DNA from: Candidatus Fibrimonas termitidis
GTDB lineage: Bacteria > Fibrobacterota > Fibrobacteria > Fibrobacterales > Fibrobacteraceae
Direction of reading: 5' to 3'
NCBI GenBank assembly: GCA_001462245.1
Contig: LIUG01000107.1
Location: 1-41,111, forward strand
DNA: 41,111 bases
Below are positions 18,815-28,735 of the stretch, in pieces. The translations under genes and the position numbers were made by a program. Under the pieces are notes generated by a model, which was not told the DNA's origin, searched no databases, and saw only the letters and a program-made list of their open reading frames with translations. Each line of letters starts with the position of its first letter. The stretch's first letter is position 1.

Positions 18815-21800
18815 ATGAAAAACGCCAGAGTTGTATTTACGGTTGTGTTTTTTGTTTTTTTCCATGGCATATCACAAGCCATAAGCGAGAGCGATGCTAC
18901 AGATATTATAAATAGCATGAAAGCAGGCTACACAATCCTATCTTCGCCTTTGCCTTCACATAAAATCATTGCATGGCCATTCAAAGAACCCCACAATGAA
19001 GATTACGATTTTACTAAAAATTATTGCGTGAAGCCAAGAGATTTCAAAGTTACCGGCTTGGCTATGAAATTGCAATATGAATTTGTGGAATCAAGTCTTT
19101 TTGATGGGAGTCCATTAAGTCAATGGGATTGCCAATTCCATGTGGTAAAGGTTGATTACGAGATAACGTGCCTCAATAATCTTACATATGAAGGAACTCG
19201 GTATATTACAAGCAGCAGATCACTTATAGAACGTAATATTGGTGGTTATACACGAGGCAGGAGAATGGCGAGCGAGGCTTATGATTGGATACGAAATTTG
19301 TCACCTAATGAATATATCAATGCAAATGGCACCATAACTAAAGATGCCAAACACGGAATGTGGCAAGCTTATACAATCGCTAGATTGGATACTTCGGCAA
19401 TTTATAAAATGTGGGAAAGCCAAAAAGTGGCTATTCCTGACTATGAATATATGGGCGTTCCGGGCAAACTGCCCCGCCCCGTTCTGCTTATACATGGCCT
19501 AAACGATAATTATAAAGTTTGGGGAGTTAAGATAGAGACTTCTGGGTTTAAAGATGGCAAAGTGGAAAAATACGAAAATGGCAGTTTGCCAGATATACTC
19601 GCCCGTAGCAATAATTTGTATACAAAAAAAGAAGATAGCGTATTTAATGGCAAAGTGGTGCATAGTATAAACAGCAACGGCATCTATTTCTTCCAATCGC
19701 CCGGCGAAATGATACGAAACAATTGGGTAGACGCAAAACCGCATTGGGGAAATGATCCAAATTTGTCCCAGTCTCGCAGTCTTTACGAGAAAATAGAGGC
19801 GGTTATGGATGATTTTTATGGGAAATTAGGCGTGAATTGGAAATCAAGCGACAAATACCAAATAGATTTGGTCGGCCATAGCCAAGGAGGATTGGTTATC
19901 AGAGAGATGCTCAGAGGCTTGCGGGAAAATCCTGTAGGCCCGCAAGGAACCGAGAACGCAGCCAACCATATAAATCGCATAATAACCGTAAACACCCCGC
20001 ATTTCGGCAGCGCGCTTGCAACGAAAAGGGGAAATTTAAGCAAAATAGCACATGAATTTCCTGGGGTCGCTGTAATAATAAATGACATTGAAAACCCTGT
20101 TGACCATACCTTGGTAGAAGCCGATGTTGATGTGAGTTTTTGGGAAATATATAAGAATGTATATTGGCAAGCATTAACAATTCCTACAATTGCGGGAGCG
20201 GCTATTTTCGGAGAGGCAGGAGCCATTTTAGGGCTTGGAGTAGGAGCAATAGCAGGGCCAATAATAGCGGCAACAACGGATGTTTCACTTACGATAAAAG
20301 GTCCATACCTCGGTGCTTACAAACCGGAATTATTTTTGGATATTATTGGGCCATTCAACCAGACCATGAATTTAGGCAGCATTAAAATACCAGAGGGCTT
20401 TAAAGACAGGCTTGCCGAGCCTCGCAAATCAGGCAGTCATTTGGATAAAAGCGATGATTTTATGATGGACTTAAATGAACGCAATAAAGATGGATTATTT
20501 CCGCTACGTCCAAACGGCAGCAGGGTAACTTTACTTTCAATGTATTCGGATTCTGCACATAAGATATTGCCTGATCTCTTTGAGATGGCCGGCGAAAATG
20601 CTGACAAGTTTTGTGTTGCTGAGAATAAGGATCCGAATTGTTTTGCTGTGGGTGCAGTTTTGAGAAGATATGCATGGGAAATGAAAAAACAAAAAATTTC
20701 CAATATTGAATTTGACAGAGGGCTTTTGAATGCTTTAGTCAGCATTCAAAACGATTGGCTCAAGCATGGCGATGCTGTTGTGGAGGCAAGCAGCCAAAAG
20801 TTTATCAATAATGGCAACACGCCTGACAACGAACATTTTTTGGCTCCTCGCAATTACGTCATACACGACGCCCTTGCTCCTTGGGAGCCTGTGCTTCATG
20901 GCCCATTTGGAAATTACAGTGGTGCTCCCCAGCAAGGCTTAGACATTCTCTGCGCTTTATCCCCTGCTTGCGACAAGGCCTTCAGGGCAGCGAAGGAGGG
21001 AGGTCGCGATTCTGTTCTGAAGCTTTCGGGAACAATAGGGAAAGGCGGATTTAACGAAAGGTATTTGGATGTTGCAGGCGATTTTAACTTGGCTCCGGTT
21101 TACATATCAGAGGGCATACAGGCATTTTCTCTTTCTGCAAATGACGAAACTGTGCTTACCGCCACATACGAGCCCGGCAAAGGCTCTTCGATAACTTTGA
21201 AATATGGCGGAACGGAGAAAACCGAACTTTTGCTAGGCCCGGAATTTGTTATGCAACCCTCAATGACTCGCAAAGGCGATTCAATTTATGTTTCCTTTAC
21301 AAATTACTCAGGCAGAGCTTTGCAAAAAGGTTACTTTTTGCCGGAGCTTCCCGGCAGTTTGACGGCGACAGTCATAGCCAGCGGTTCAGCAATGTCTCCC
21401 GTGATAATAGGCAGCGCAACAGCAACAAACCCAGAAACCCAGAAACCCGCCACGCCTCCGCCCGGTCACAGGCTCGCCCCTGTCACGCTTGGAGTTTTGC
21501 ATCGCGAAGCAAGAGGGGAACACGAAAGCAATACTTCCAGGCCTCGTCTCTTGGTTTTCAACGTAACCGAAGACACTCTTGAATTTTCAAAAGTAGCCTA
21601 TTATTTTACCGCAGATCCGGCAAGAGTACCCAGGGTTGTGGTTGACTATCCCTATGTTCCTGTTTCCTTGGAAAACTTGGGTGGCGACCAGTGGCGTTTT
21701 GTGCTTGATGTCGGAAACCAGAAAATAGCCCCGAAGACTTTCTATCCCTCTGCGGACGGCTGGCAGATAAGGGTTCATTACTCTGATTGGTATGAGCAAG

Positions 21801-22399
21801 ACCATTTTGACGATTGGTCTGCGGACTACAGCCTTGGACTCGTGCAATTGAACCGCAAAATCGTTGTTTTCGACAAAAACGACAAAATAATTTGGGGCAG
21901 CGAGGCTCCGGGCTATGAGAGCGAAGACAATGGCATAATCCCAACGCCTAAGGGAACAATTGCGTGGAAAGACGATTCCCCGTGGGAAACCAATGCTTTC
22001 AAACCGAGAGTGACTGTCAAGAATACCGGCTCCGTGGCTCTTTCGGATTACCATGCCCAGCTTTGGTTCCGTGTCCCGCAAGGAAAAAATCTTGCCGTTC
22101 CATCTCCTGACGCATGGTATACGCCGGAATCCCAAGCCTCTGCCCAAAACATAAACGGCACTGTTTGGATGCTGGATATGCATTTTGACAGGCATATATT
22201 GTATCCGGGAGATTCCGTCAGCGAAGGCAATATTGGCTTGCATTTGACCGACTGGGGCTTGTTTGACAAAACTGTTTGCGGCATTGCTCTCAAAGATAAA
22301 GACGGGAATATATTGTTCGGCAGAGAGCCTAGTGTTGCGGAATGCGAAAGCTACAACGGCCCAAATCTTTTGCAGCCATTGTATTCCATAAAGGAATAA
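18815..22399 (+). CDS. Large secreted alpha/beta-hydrolase (PGAP1/lipase-like) with C-terminal CBM3-like tandem domains
   Basis: Signal peptide from M at 18815 (GGAGAGGA RBS) rather than ORF start 18683; PVLLIHGLNDNYKVWG, DLVGHSQGGLVIREML, NTPHFGSA lipase motifs; C-terminal beta-rich repeated modules. Confidence 0.7.
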   Translation: MKNARVVFTVVFFVFFHGISQAISESDATDIINSMKAGYTILSSPLPSHKIIAWPFKEPHNEDYDFTKNYCVKPRDFKVTGLAMKLQYEFVESSLFDGSPLSQWDCQFHVVKVDYEITCLNNLTYEGTRYITSSRSLIERNIGGYTRGRRMASEAYDWIRNLSPNEYINANGTITKDAKHGMWQAYTIARLDTSAIYKMWESQKVAIPDYEYMGVPGKLPRPVLLIHGLNDNYKVWGVKIETSGFKDGKVEKYENGSLPDILARSNNLYTKKEDSVFNGKVVHSINSNGIYFFQSPGEMIRNNWVDAKPHWGNDPNLSQSRSLYEKIEAVMDDFYGKLGVNWKSSDKYQIDLVGHSQGGLVIREMLRGLRENPVGPQGTENAANHINRIITVNTPHFGSALATKRGNLSKIAHEFPGVAVIINDIENPVDHTLVEADVDVSFWEIYKNVYWQALTIPTIAGAAIFGEAGAILGLGVGAIAGPIIAATTDVSLTIKGPYLGAYKPELFLDIIGPFNQTMNLGSIKIPEGFKDRLAEPRKSGSHLDKSDDFMMDLNERNKDGLFPLRPNGSRVTLLSMYSDSAHKILPDLFEMAGENADKFCVAENKDPNCFAVGAVLRRYAWEMKKQKISNIEFDRGLLNALVSIQNDWLKHGDAVVEASSQKFINNGNTPDNEHFLAPRNYVIHDALAPWEPVLHGPFGNYSGAPQQGLDILCALSPACDKAFRAAKEGGRDSVLKLSGTIGKGGFNERYLDVAGDFNLAPVYISEGIQAFSLSANDETVLTATYEPGKGSSITLKYGGTEKTELLLGPEFVMQPSMTRKGDSIYVSFTNYSGRALQKGYFLPELPGSLTATVIASGSAMSPVIIGSATATNPETQKPATPPPGHRLAPVTLGVLHREARGEHESNTSRPRLLVFNVTEDTLEFSKVAYYFTADPARVPRVVVDYPYVPVSLENLGGDQWRFVLDVGNQKIAPKTFYPSADGWQIRVHYSDWYEQDHFDDWSADYSLGLVQLNRKIVVFDKNDKIIWGSEAPGYESEDNGIIPTPKGTIAWKDDSPWETNAFKPRVTVKNTGSVALSDYHAQLWFRVPQGKNLAVPSPDAWYTPESQASAQNINGTVWMLDMHFDRHILYPGDSVSEGNIGLHLTDWGLFDKTVCGIALKDKDGNILFGREPSVAECESYNGPNLLQPLYSIKE

Positions 22400-22411
22400 A
22401 AAGAGGCAATT

Positions 22412-23377
22412 ATGAAACGGAGTTTGCTTGCGGTTTTGTGCGTTGTTTTATTGGGATGTGTGAGTATTGACGGCATTGGCTATGACAAAGACGAGGCTGA
22501 ATATAAGTGGGGGGAGTGGGATGACCCTAGAATAATATCCATAGTGGATGATTCTTTGGCTGTTTTGGCAATTTATAAAGCTTATTACAAAGAGTGGAAG
22601 GAATGCGGTTTTGAGGGGTGCCGTACTGAAAGAGAAATCGCAAATTTTCATGTTGGATTGTTTTTGGTTAACTATAGGGAAAAACAAGAACCTATATGGG
22701 GAGATACTTTGGATTATAATTTAAGGATAGTTAATGATTATTTTAAACACTCTTCCGTGCTAGTATTTGATAGAAATCATAATAAGTTCGGTTTTTGGAA
22801 AATAGGAACAAAGAAAGTGGAACTTATTGATTATAGCGGTAATGGGCGGTGGGATATAGCCAGACCTTTTACAAACGGAAATATACTTTTAATTGGCGAA
22901 CCGAGCTATATATTGGAAACAGAAAGCAGGCAGTTAAAACAATTTAATTTTTCCGGGGAATATGAATGGCTGTCTAAATGCGGAAATAGTCAGATGAAAA
23001 GAGAGTGGGTATATAATGAGGAACAACAACAAGGTTATTATGATTATAAATATGATTATGCGAATATATCTTATATTGGAGGCGAATTAGTTTGCATTAA
23101 AGGTAATGAAACAGCAAATAATTTTGAATTAACCGTAAACAATGTTGTTAAAGATACAAGCAGCCTAGGCAGACATATCTATGAACGTATAACAAGATGG
23201 AACGTGAATTATGTAATGGATGCGAGAAATAAAATTTATAAAATTGACACTTTGAATTTCAAATTTGACAGCACATACGCCTCTATGTATATCAGTGAGT
23301 ATAGTGCTTATTTTGACGATTTCCAAGGTACTTCGGTACGTTATTCTACACAAGATTTGCTTGGAGTTAACAATTAG
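22412..23377 (+). CDS. Hypothetical lipoprotein, paralogue B
   Basis: MKRSLLAVLCVVLLGCVSIDGIGYDKDEAEYKWGEWDDPRIISIVDDSLAVLAIYK; near-identical to 17688 product. Confidence 0.75.
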   Translation: MKRSLLAVLCVVLLGCVSIDGIGYDKDEAEYKWGEWDDPRIISIVDDSLAVLAIYKAYYKEWKECGFEGCRTEREIANFHVGLFLVNYREKQEPIWGDTLDYNLRIVNDYFKHSSVLVFDRNHNKFGFWKIGTKKVELIDYSGNGRWDIARPFTNGNILLIGEPSYILETESRQLKQFNFSGEYEWLSKCGNSQMKREWVYNEEQQQGYYDYKYDYANISYIGGELVCIKGNETANNFELTVNNVVKDTSSLGRHIYERITRWNVNYVMDARNKIYKIDTLNFKFDSTYASMYISEYSAYFDDFQGTSVRYSTQDLLGVNN

Positions 23378-23391
23378 TTAAGGAGACCCTT

Positions 23392-24201
23392 ATGAAAAAG
23401 TTCATCAGTTCAACAACAGTCATTGCCGCATTATGCACGGTAGCTATCACCCAAGCATCCGAATCATTCGGCGGCTTTGGCATTTCCGTTTATCCGGGCA
23501 AAAACGGGGCGAGCATTGCCTCCGTGCTGCCCAACTCGCCAGCCGCCCAAGCAGGGCTGCAAGCGGGGGACGTGATAATTTCCGTGAACGGAACGCTTCT
23601 ATCTTCCGTGGTTCCTGAAAAACAGATTTCTCTGCTCAGAGGGAATTCAGGCTCTTCCGTTGATTTGAAAGTCAGCAGAAGCGGGGAAAGCATAAGCATT
23701 TTCGCAAAACGAGCTTTGATTTCCGTTCAGGATATTGAAAATCAAGACATTTCCGCATGGCTTGGCAAAAGCAAGAACCTGAACGTGGAAGACCTTAATT
23801 ACTTGGCCTCGCAAAAAATAGGCGATGGCTATGAGTTTCTGGGGCTTATGCAGAAAGGGCTGCTCATAAGCTCCAATATGGAAAGTTTGAATCCCAAGCA
23901 GATTCATCAAATTTCTTTGAAAAAAGAATCCCCGGCCAATGTCCAGTCCACGCCAGCAGCCAATGCGTTGAATTTCGCTAACTTTAGCACAATTTCCTTT
24001 TCCCTTGCCAATGAAGCAAAAAACTCAAGGATTGCGGTTTTGAATGTCAAGGGGTCAACTGTTTGGCAGAAGAATTTAGGGAAACTGCCAGCCGGTGCCA
24101 ATAACATTGATTGGAGCGGGGCAAGCCTCCCCGCCGGTTCTTACCATTTAGTGCTGGAAACTGACGGCAAGGCTTTGTCTTATAAGTTTGATTTGAGGTG
24201 A
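23392..24201 (+). CDS. Secreted PDZ-domain protein with C-terminal FlgD-Ig/T9SS-sorting-like domain
   Basis: GFGISVYPGKNGASIASVLPNSPAAQAGLQAGDVIISVNGTLL (PDZ); WQKNLGKLPAGANNIDWSGASLPAGSYHLVLETDGKALSYKFDLR. Confidence 0.75.
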   Translation: MKKFISSTTVIAALCTVAITQASESFGGFGISVYPGKNGASIASVLPNSPAAQAGLQAGDVIISVNGTLLSSVVPEKQISLLRGNSGSSVDLKVSRSGESISIFAKRALISVQDIENQDISAWLGKSKNLNVEDLNYLASQKIGDGYEFLGLMQKGLLISSNMESLNPKQIHQISLKKESPANVQSTPAANALNFANFSTISFSLANEAKNSRIAVLNVKGSTVWQKNLGKLPAGANNIDWSGASLPAGSYHLVLETDGKALSYKFDLR

Positions 24202-24260
24202 TAAACATACAGTCGGCCCAATATATGGCTCCTTTTATGAGAGGTTTCTATCTTCCCCCC

Positions 24261-26537
24261 ATGCCCTTTTGTAAAGCATTCAAAAAAACAACGATTTTTG
24301 CTGTTTTATTGCTTGAAATTGCAATTTTTGCAAAGTCACCGCAGCAAAACGTGCTTATATTACACTCTTACAATCAAAATTTTCCATGGGCAGATCAAAT
24401 CATTCAAAGCATACAAGATGTTTTAACGGAAAGCAGCAATGTGAAAATTCATATTGAATACATAAATATTATAGCAACGTCTGAATTGGAAATTTTGGAA
24501 GTTTACAAGACGCTTGAAAGCAAGTACAGAGACTTTAAATTTGATGCGGTGATAACTGTTGATTACCCGGCTTTTGATTTTGCAAAACGGTTCAAAAAAC
24601 GGTTATGGGAAGAAATCCCCATTGTGTCTTGCGCAATAAGCCGAACTCAAGCTAAGACCGTGGATTCCGCTAATTCCTTGTGGTCGGGTGTTTATGAATA
24701 TTATGATGTAGCTGCGCAAATAGATTTTATAAATCGTATGCAGAATAAAATTGAAAGGATTATATTCATAACCGATAATACCCAAGCCGGGCAAGATATA
24801 AGGGAACAACTCAATACGGATTCGTATATTAATCAAAGAGAGATAAATTTGGAAGTATGGAAAGAGCCGGTATGGGCGAGTATTCCTAAATTTCTTTCGT
24901 TACTCGATTCCACACGGGACGCAGTTGTACTTGCCGGTACAAATCTTAGCGATTCTGCTAATGTTTCGCATAACTTATGGCAAGTATTAACCGAATACGT
25001 GAACGAGCATAGCAATGCCCCCGTATATTCCTTTTGGGACGTAGGGGTACAAAACGGAGTGGTTGGCGGCAATGTGATTTTTGCCCCCTTAATGGGAAAA
25101 AATACAGGATTAATCGCTGCGGCTATCCTAGCCAGCAATGGCAGCTACAGACCGGGTTTTCAAAGAAATGCAAATATACCCATGCTTGACGATAAAGCTG
25201 CGCTCAGCAGACATCTGAGTTTTGACAAACTTCCACAAGAAACAATCAGGCTCAATAAAACGGATTCTAAGGCGGATTCATGGCTGGCTAACGCATATCT
25301 GGGATATCAGGGTTATGTATCTAACATGATGAATGTAATAATTGCAGAGTCTGTTATCATAGTGCTATTAGGTTTTGCTTTTTATGCGTATTTCAAACGC
25401 TCAAACAGAAAACTGTTGAAGGAAATAAACACTGTTAAGGAAGCGAATAAGGCAAAAAGTTTGTTTTTGGCAAACATGAGCCATGAGATAAGAACGCCTC
25501 TTAATTCAATACTGGGATTTTCCGAACTGCTTTTGAGCAAAAGCACAAATTTGAGCGATGAGCAAATGGAATGGTGCAAAACCATAGAAACATCCTCCTA
25601 TCATTTGCGCGATACATTTAACAATATAATGGATTTTTCAAAAATTGAAGCCGGAACCCTTGAAATTAAGGAAGAGTGGGTTAACATATTTTCCTTGCTT
25701 GACGATTTGATAAGTGTTTGCAGGCATTATTTGCTTTACAAGAATATCAAGATTTCCAGGGAGCCTATCAGGTTTTATGTTCTGCCGTCTATTAAAATCC
25801 CTAGATTTATAAAAACAGACCCGGTCAAGTTAAAGCAGGTTCTGGTAAATTTGGTGAGCAATGCGCTCAAATTCACAAACAAAGGCACGGTAAAATTAAT
25901 TGCCAGCCATATACCCTATGAAGACGGTTGCAAAATTCTTTTTGAAATAAAAGATACTGGCATTGGCATTTCAAAAGAGAATATCGAAAAAATATTCAAA
26001 CCTTTTGAACAGGTAGATAAGGGACGTTCCAGAAAATACGAAGGCTCCGGATTAGGGCTTTCAATATCGCAAGACATTTTGAAGGCCATGGGTTCTAATT
26101 TAGAGGTTAAAAGCAATAATCACGGCAGTTGCTTTTATTTTACTCTATTTGTAAAAACAAAAGAAGAATCTTTTTACAAGAGGTTTTTTAACAAGGAAAA
26201 TCAAAGAGTTGCCGTTCACAACCAAAGCAAGGAAGTATTGAAATTCATGAGCGATGGCATTAAAACCATTAATGGAATTCCAACTGAATCTACCGACATA
26301 GAAGTTCTTTTGAGCTTAAGCAATCATGATTTGCTGATAGCCGAAGCAGACCGCTTTACGAGTACTCAAATACAGAGAATAGCTACCCTGTATCCCAAGG
26401 TTATACTTATATTTTACAAAGAAAGCGACAGAGTAGAAAAAATAAAGCATGATTTCCCAAAATTTGAATGTATTTTATCCCCCATCAAAAGCGGAGACAT
26501 TACGAATGCGGTGCGGAAGCTGTACGCCACGGATTAG
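24261..26537 (+). CDS. Sensor histidine kinase with ABC-type substrate-binding-like periplasmic domain, HisKA/HATPase and C-terminal degenerate receiver-like region
   Basis: VLILHSYNQNFPWADQIIQSI; NMSHEIRTPLNSILGFSELL (H box); KQVLVNLVSNALKFTNKG (N box); DTGIGIS; GSGLGLSI. Confidence 0.9.
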   Translation: MPFCKAFKKTTIFAVLLLEIAIFAKSPQQNVLILHSYNQNFPWADQIIQSIQDVLTESSNVKIHIEYINIIATSELEILEVYKTLESKYRDFKFDAVITVDYPAFDFAKRFKKRLWEEIPIVSCAISRTQAKTVDSANSLWSGVYEYYDVAAQIDFINRMQNKIERIIFITDNTQAGQDIREQLNTDSYINQREINLEVWKEPVWASIPKFLSLLDSTRDAVVLAGTNLSDSANVSHNLWQVLTEYVNEHSNAPVYSFWDVGVQNGVVGGNVIFAPLMGKNTGLIAAAILASNGSYRPGFQRNANIPMLDDKAALSRHLSFDKLPQETIRLNKTDSKADSWLANAYLGYQGYVSNMMNVIIAESVIIVLLGFAFYAYFKRSNRKLLKEINTVKEANKAKSLFLANMSHEIRTPLNSILGFSELLLSKSTNLSDEQMEWCKTIETSSYHLRDTFNNIMDFSKIEAGTLEIKEEWVNIFSLLDDLISVCRHYLLYKNIKISREPIRFYVLPSIKIPRFIKTDPVKLKQVLVNLVSNALKFTNKGTVKLIASHIPYEDGCKILFEIKDTGIGISKENIEKIFKPFEQVDKGRSRKYEGSGLGLSISQDILKAMGSNLEVKSNNHGSCFYFTLFVKTKEESFYKRFFNKENQRVAVHNQSKEVLKFMSDGIKTINGIPTESTDIEVLLSLSNHDLLIAEADRFTSTQIQRIATLYPKVILIFYKESDRVEKIKHDFPKFECILSPIKSGDITNAVRKLYATD

Positions 26538-26581
26538 TTTACTATATTGAAAGTTCCTAATAATTGAGGAGATTTAGACAA

Positions 26582-28735
26582 ATGAAACTCAAAGCCAAAT
26601 TAAGCCTACTTGTAACAGCCATTTTAGTGGTTGTAGTGACCGGAATCGCCGTATTGCTGGTCAATGAAATGTCTAGCATGAGCCGCAATCTCAGCATCCA
26701 GGGGATTAGATATCTTGCAACCGACCAGGCTACATATTGGAAAGGGCGGCAAGATACCCGTTTGCAAGCGCTGCACATTCTCGCAGAGGTAATGGGGGAA
26801 TATGAGAATATGCCGGCGGAAACCAGACGGGACCGCCTTGATGATATGATGAAGGGAGTCATAACTGCCGACCCCTATATTCTTCAATTATACTCCGTTT
26901 GGAAACCCAACGCCGTAGATGGCATGGACGCCGAATACATAGGCAGGCCCGGCTCTACCCCCACCGGTCAATATGCCACAACTTATACTAGGGAATCAGG
27001 AAGTCTGCAAGTTCGCACTACCGGAGATGTTGCCCCTTCAATGGCTTATATCAACGGTACCAATTCAAAGAATGATAGAGTAGAGCAGCCCATTATCAGG
27101 AATATGGGTGGAAAAGACTTTCTTTTGCTCAGATTGATGGTTCCTATAATCAATCCTCGCACTAAAGAAACGGTAGGCGGTGTTGGCTATCTTTTGGACT
27201 TATCGGTGATACAGCCCGCAGTTCAGCAAGTGATGAAAGAGAATCCGGAAATTGCCGCTTTAACAATTTTTGCCAGCAACGGGTTTATTTTGGGGCACAA
27301 GGTGCCGGAGCGGGTTGGCAAAACGCTAAAAGAAGCGGAAACAATATTCGGCGAACATGCTGATGCCGCTAATCTTGCCGTTAAGGAAGGGCGAGAATAC
27401 CAGTTAAATACATATTCACCCGTGCTGAGTTCAAAAGTAGAGCTTGTTGTTTTGCCTTTCACCCTCGGCACTTCCGGTACTACATGGTCGGTAATGGTGG
27501 TTATATCCGAAGATCATATTTTGACCCCAATACGATCTGCAACCAGAAATGCCGTTATCATTGCGGTGCTTGCCATAATTGTATCTTCAATAATCCTTTT
27601 TGTTGTCCTGAGCGGCGTGGTTAAACCCATCGTTAAGGTAACAGAAACCCTAAAAGACATTTCCGAGGGCGAAGGCGACCTCACGCAGAGCATCAAGGTT
27701 CAATCTAAAGATGAAATCGGGGATTTAGCCCGCTACTTCAACAAACTTATGGAGGCTCTAAGAATCCCCATTGGCGAGGTGAAAAAGATAGTGGTTTCCT
27801 TAGCCTCTGTTTCCGAGGAATTATCCGCCGTTAGCAAGCAGTTAGCGAGCGGCTCGGAAAAGGCCGTGACTCAAAGCAATACTGTTGCAAGCACAACGGA
27901 GCAGATGGCGGTGAACATAAACGCAATGGCAAGCGGCGCAGAAGAGGCTTCTGTCAACGCTAATGAGGTGGCCGGCGCCGCAGAGCAGATGAGCACAAAT
28001 ATGAATACAATAGCCAGTGCTGTTGAAGAGATGAGCGCAAGCATAAGCCAAATAGCGAGCAATGCCGGCGAAGCCCGCAAAGTAGCGGGAGATGCAACGG
28101 CAAAATCCAACGATGCAACCGATGTGATGAGCAAACTAGGTACTGCGGCAAAGGAAATCGGCAAGGTTACCGATGTAATCAAAAGCATAGCGGACAAAAC
28201 AAATTTGCTTGCACTTAATGCAACCATTGAGGCGGCGAGCGCAGGCGAAGCCGGCAAGGGTTTTGCAGTTGTAGCCGGTGAGATCAAGGAACTTGCAAAC
28301 CAAAGCGCTCAAAGCGCAGACGATATCGCACGCAGAATAGACGGCATTCAGCAAGGAACCGGGACTGCGGTTAAGGTTATCAGCGATGTATCTGATATTA
28401 TCATTAAGATTAACCAATCTATTGAATCCATAGCCGGCTATGTTGACCAGCAAACCAAGGCCAGCAACGAGATAGCGAGCAATGTAGCGCAGGCGAACAC
28501 GGGCGCAAAGCGTGTGGCCAGCGCTATAGGCGAGGTAGCGCACGGCGCAAACGATGTTAGCCGCAATGCGGGAGAAGCAGCAAAGGGCGCAAGCAATGTA
28601 AGCCATAATGTTGTTGGCATGAGCCAAGCGGCAAAGGAGAATTCGCAAGGAGCTTTGCAAGTGAATCAAAGCGCAGATGATTTATTCAAAATGTCCGAAC
28701 AGTTGCGGATGGCTATGGATAAGTTCAAGGTATGA
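26582..28735 (+). CDS. Methyl-accepting chemotaxis protein (Cache sensor, HAMP, MCP signalling domain)
   Basis: Two TM helices, VKPIVKVTETLKDISEGEGDLTQSI (HAMP), SIADKTNLLALNATIEAASAGEAGKGFAVVAGEIKELANQSAQSADDI. Confidence 0.96.
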   Translation: MKLKAKLSLLVTAILVVVVTGIAVLLVNEMSSMSRNLSIQGIRYLATDQATYWKGRQDTRLQALHILAEVMGEYENMPAETRRDRLDDMMKGVITADPYILQLYSVWKPNAVDGMDAEYIGRPGSTPTGQYATTYTRESGSLQVRTTGDVAPSMAYINGTNSKNDRVEQPIIRNMGGKDFLLLRLMVPIINPRTKETVGGVGYLLDLSVIQPAVQQVMKENPEIAALTIFASNGFILGHKVPERVGKTLKEAETIFGEHADAANLAVKEGREYQLNTYSPVLSSKVELVVLPFTLGTSGTTWSVMVVISEDHILTPIRSATRNAVIIAVLAIIVSSIILFVVLSGVVKPIVKVTETLKDISEGEGDLTQSIKVQSKDEIGDLARYFNKLMEALRIPIGEVKKIVVSLASVSEELSAVSKQLASGSEKAVTQSNTVASTTEQMAVNINAMASGAEEASVNANEVAGAAEQMSTNMNTIASAVEEMSASISQIASNAGEARKVAGDATAKSNDATDVMSKLGTAAKEIGKVTDVIKSIADKTNLLALNATIEAASAGEAGKGFAVVAGEIKELANQSAQSADDIARRIDGIQQGTGTAVKVISDVSDIIIKINQSIESIAGYVDQQTKASNEIASNVAQANTGAKRVASAIGEVAHGANDVSRNAGEAAKGASNVSHNVVGMSQAAKENSQGALQVNQSADDLFKMSEQLRMAMDKFKV

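Noticed and set aside
27871-28669. Long minus-strand ORFs (138 and 177 aa)
   Set aside because: Antisense to the repetitive Ala-rich MCP signalling domain, a common artefact.
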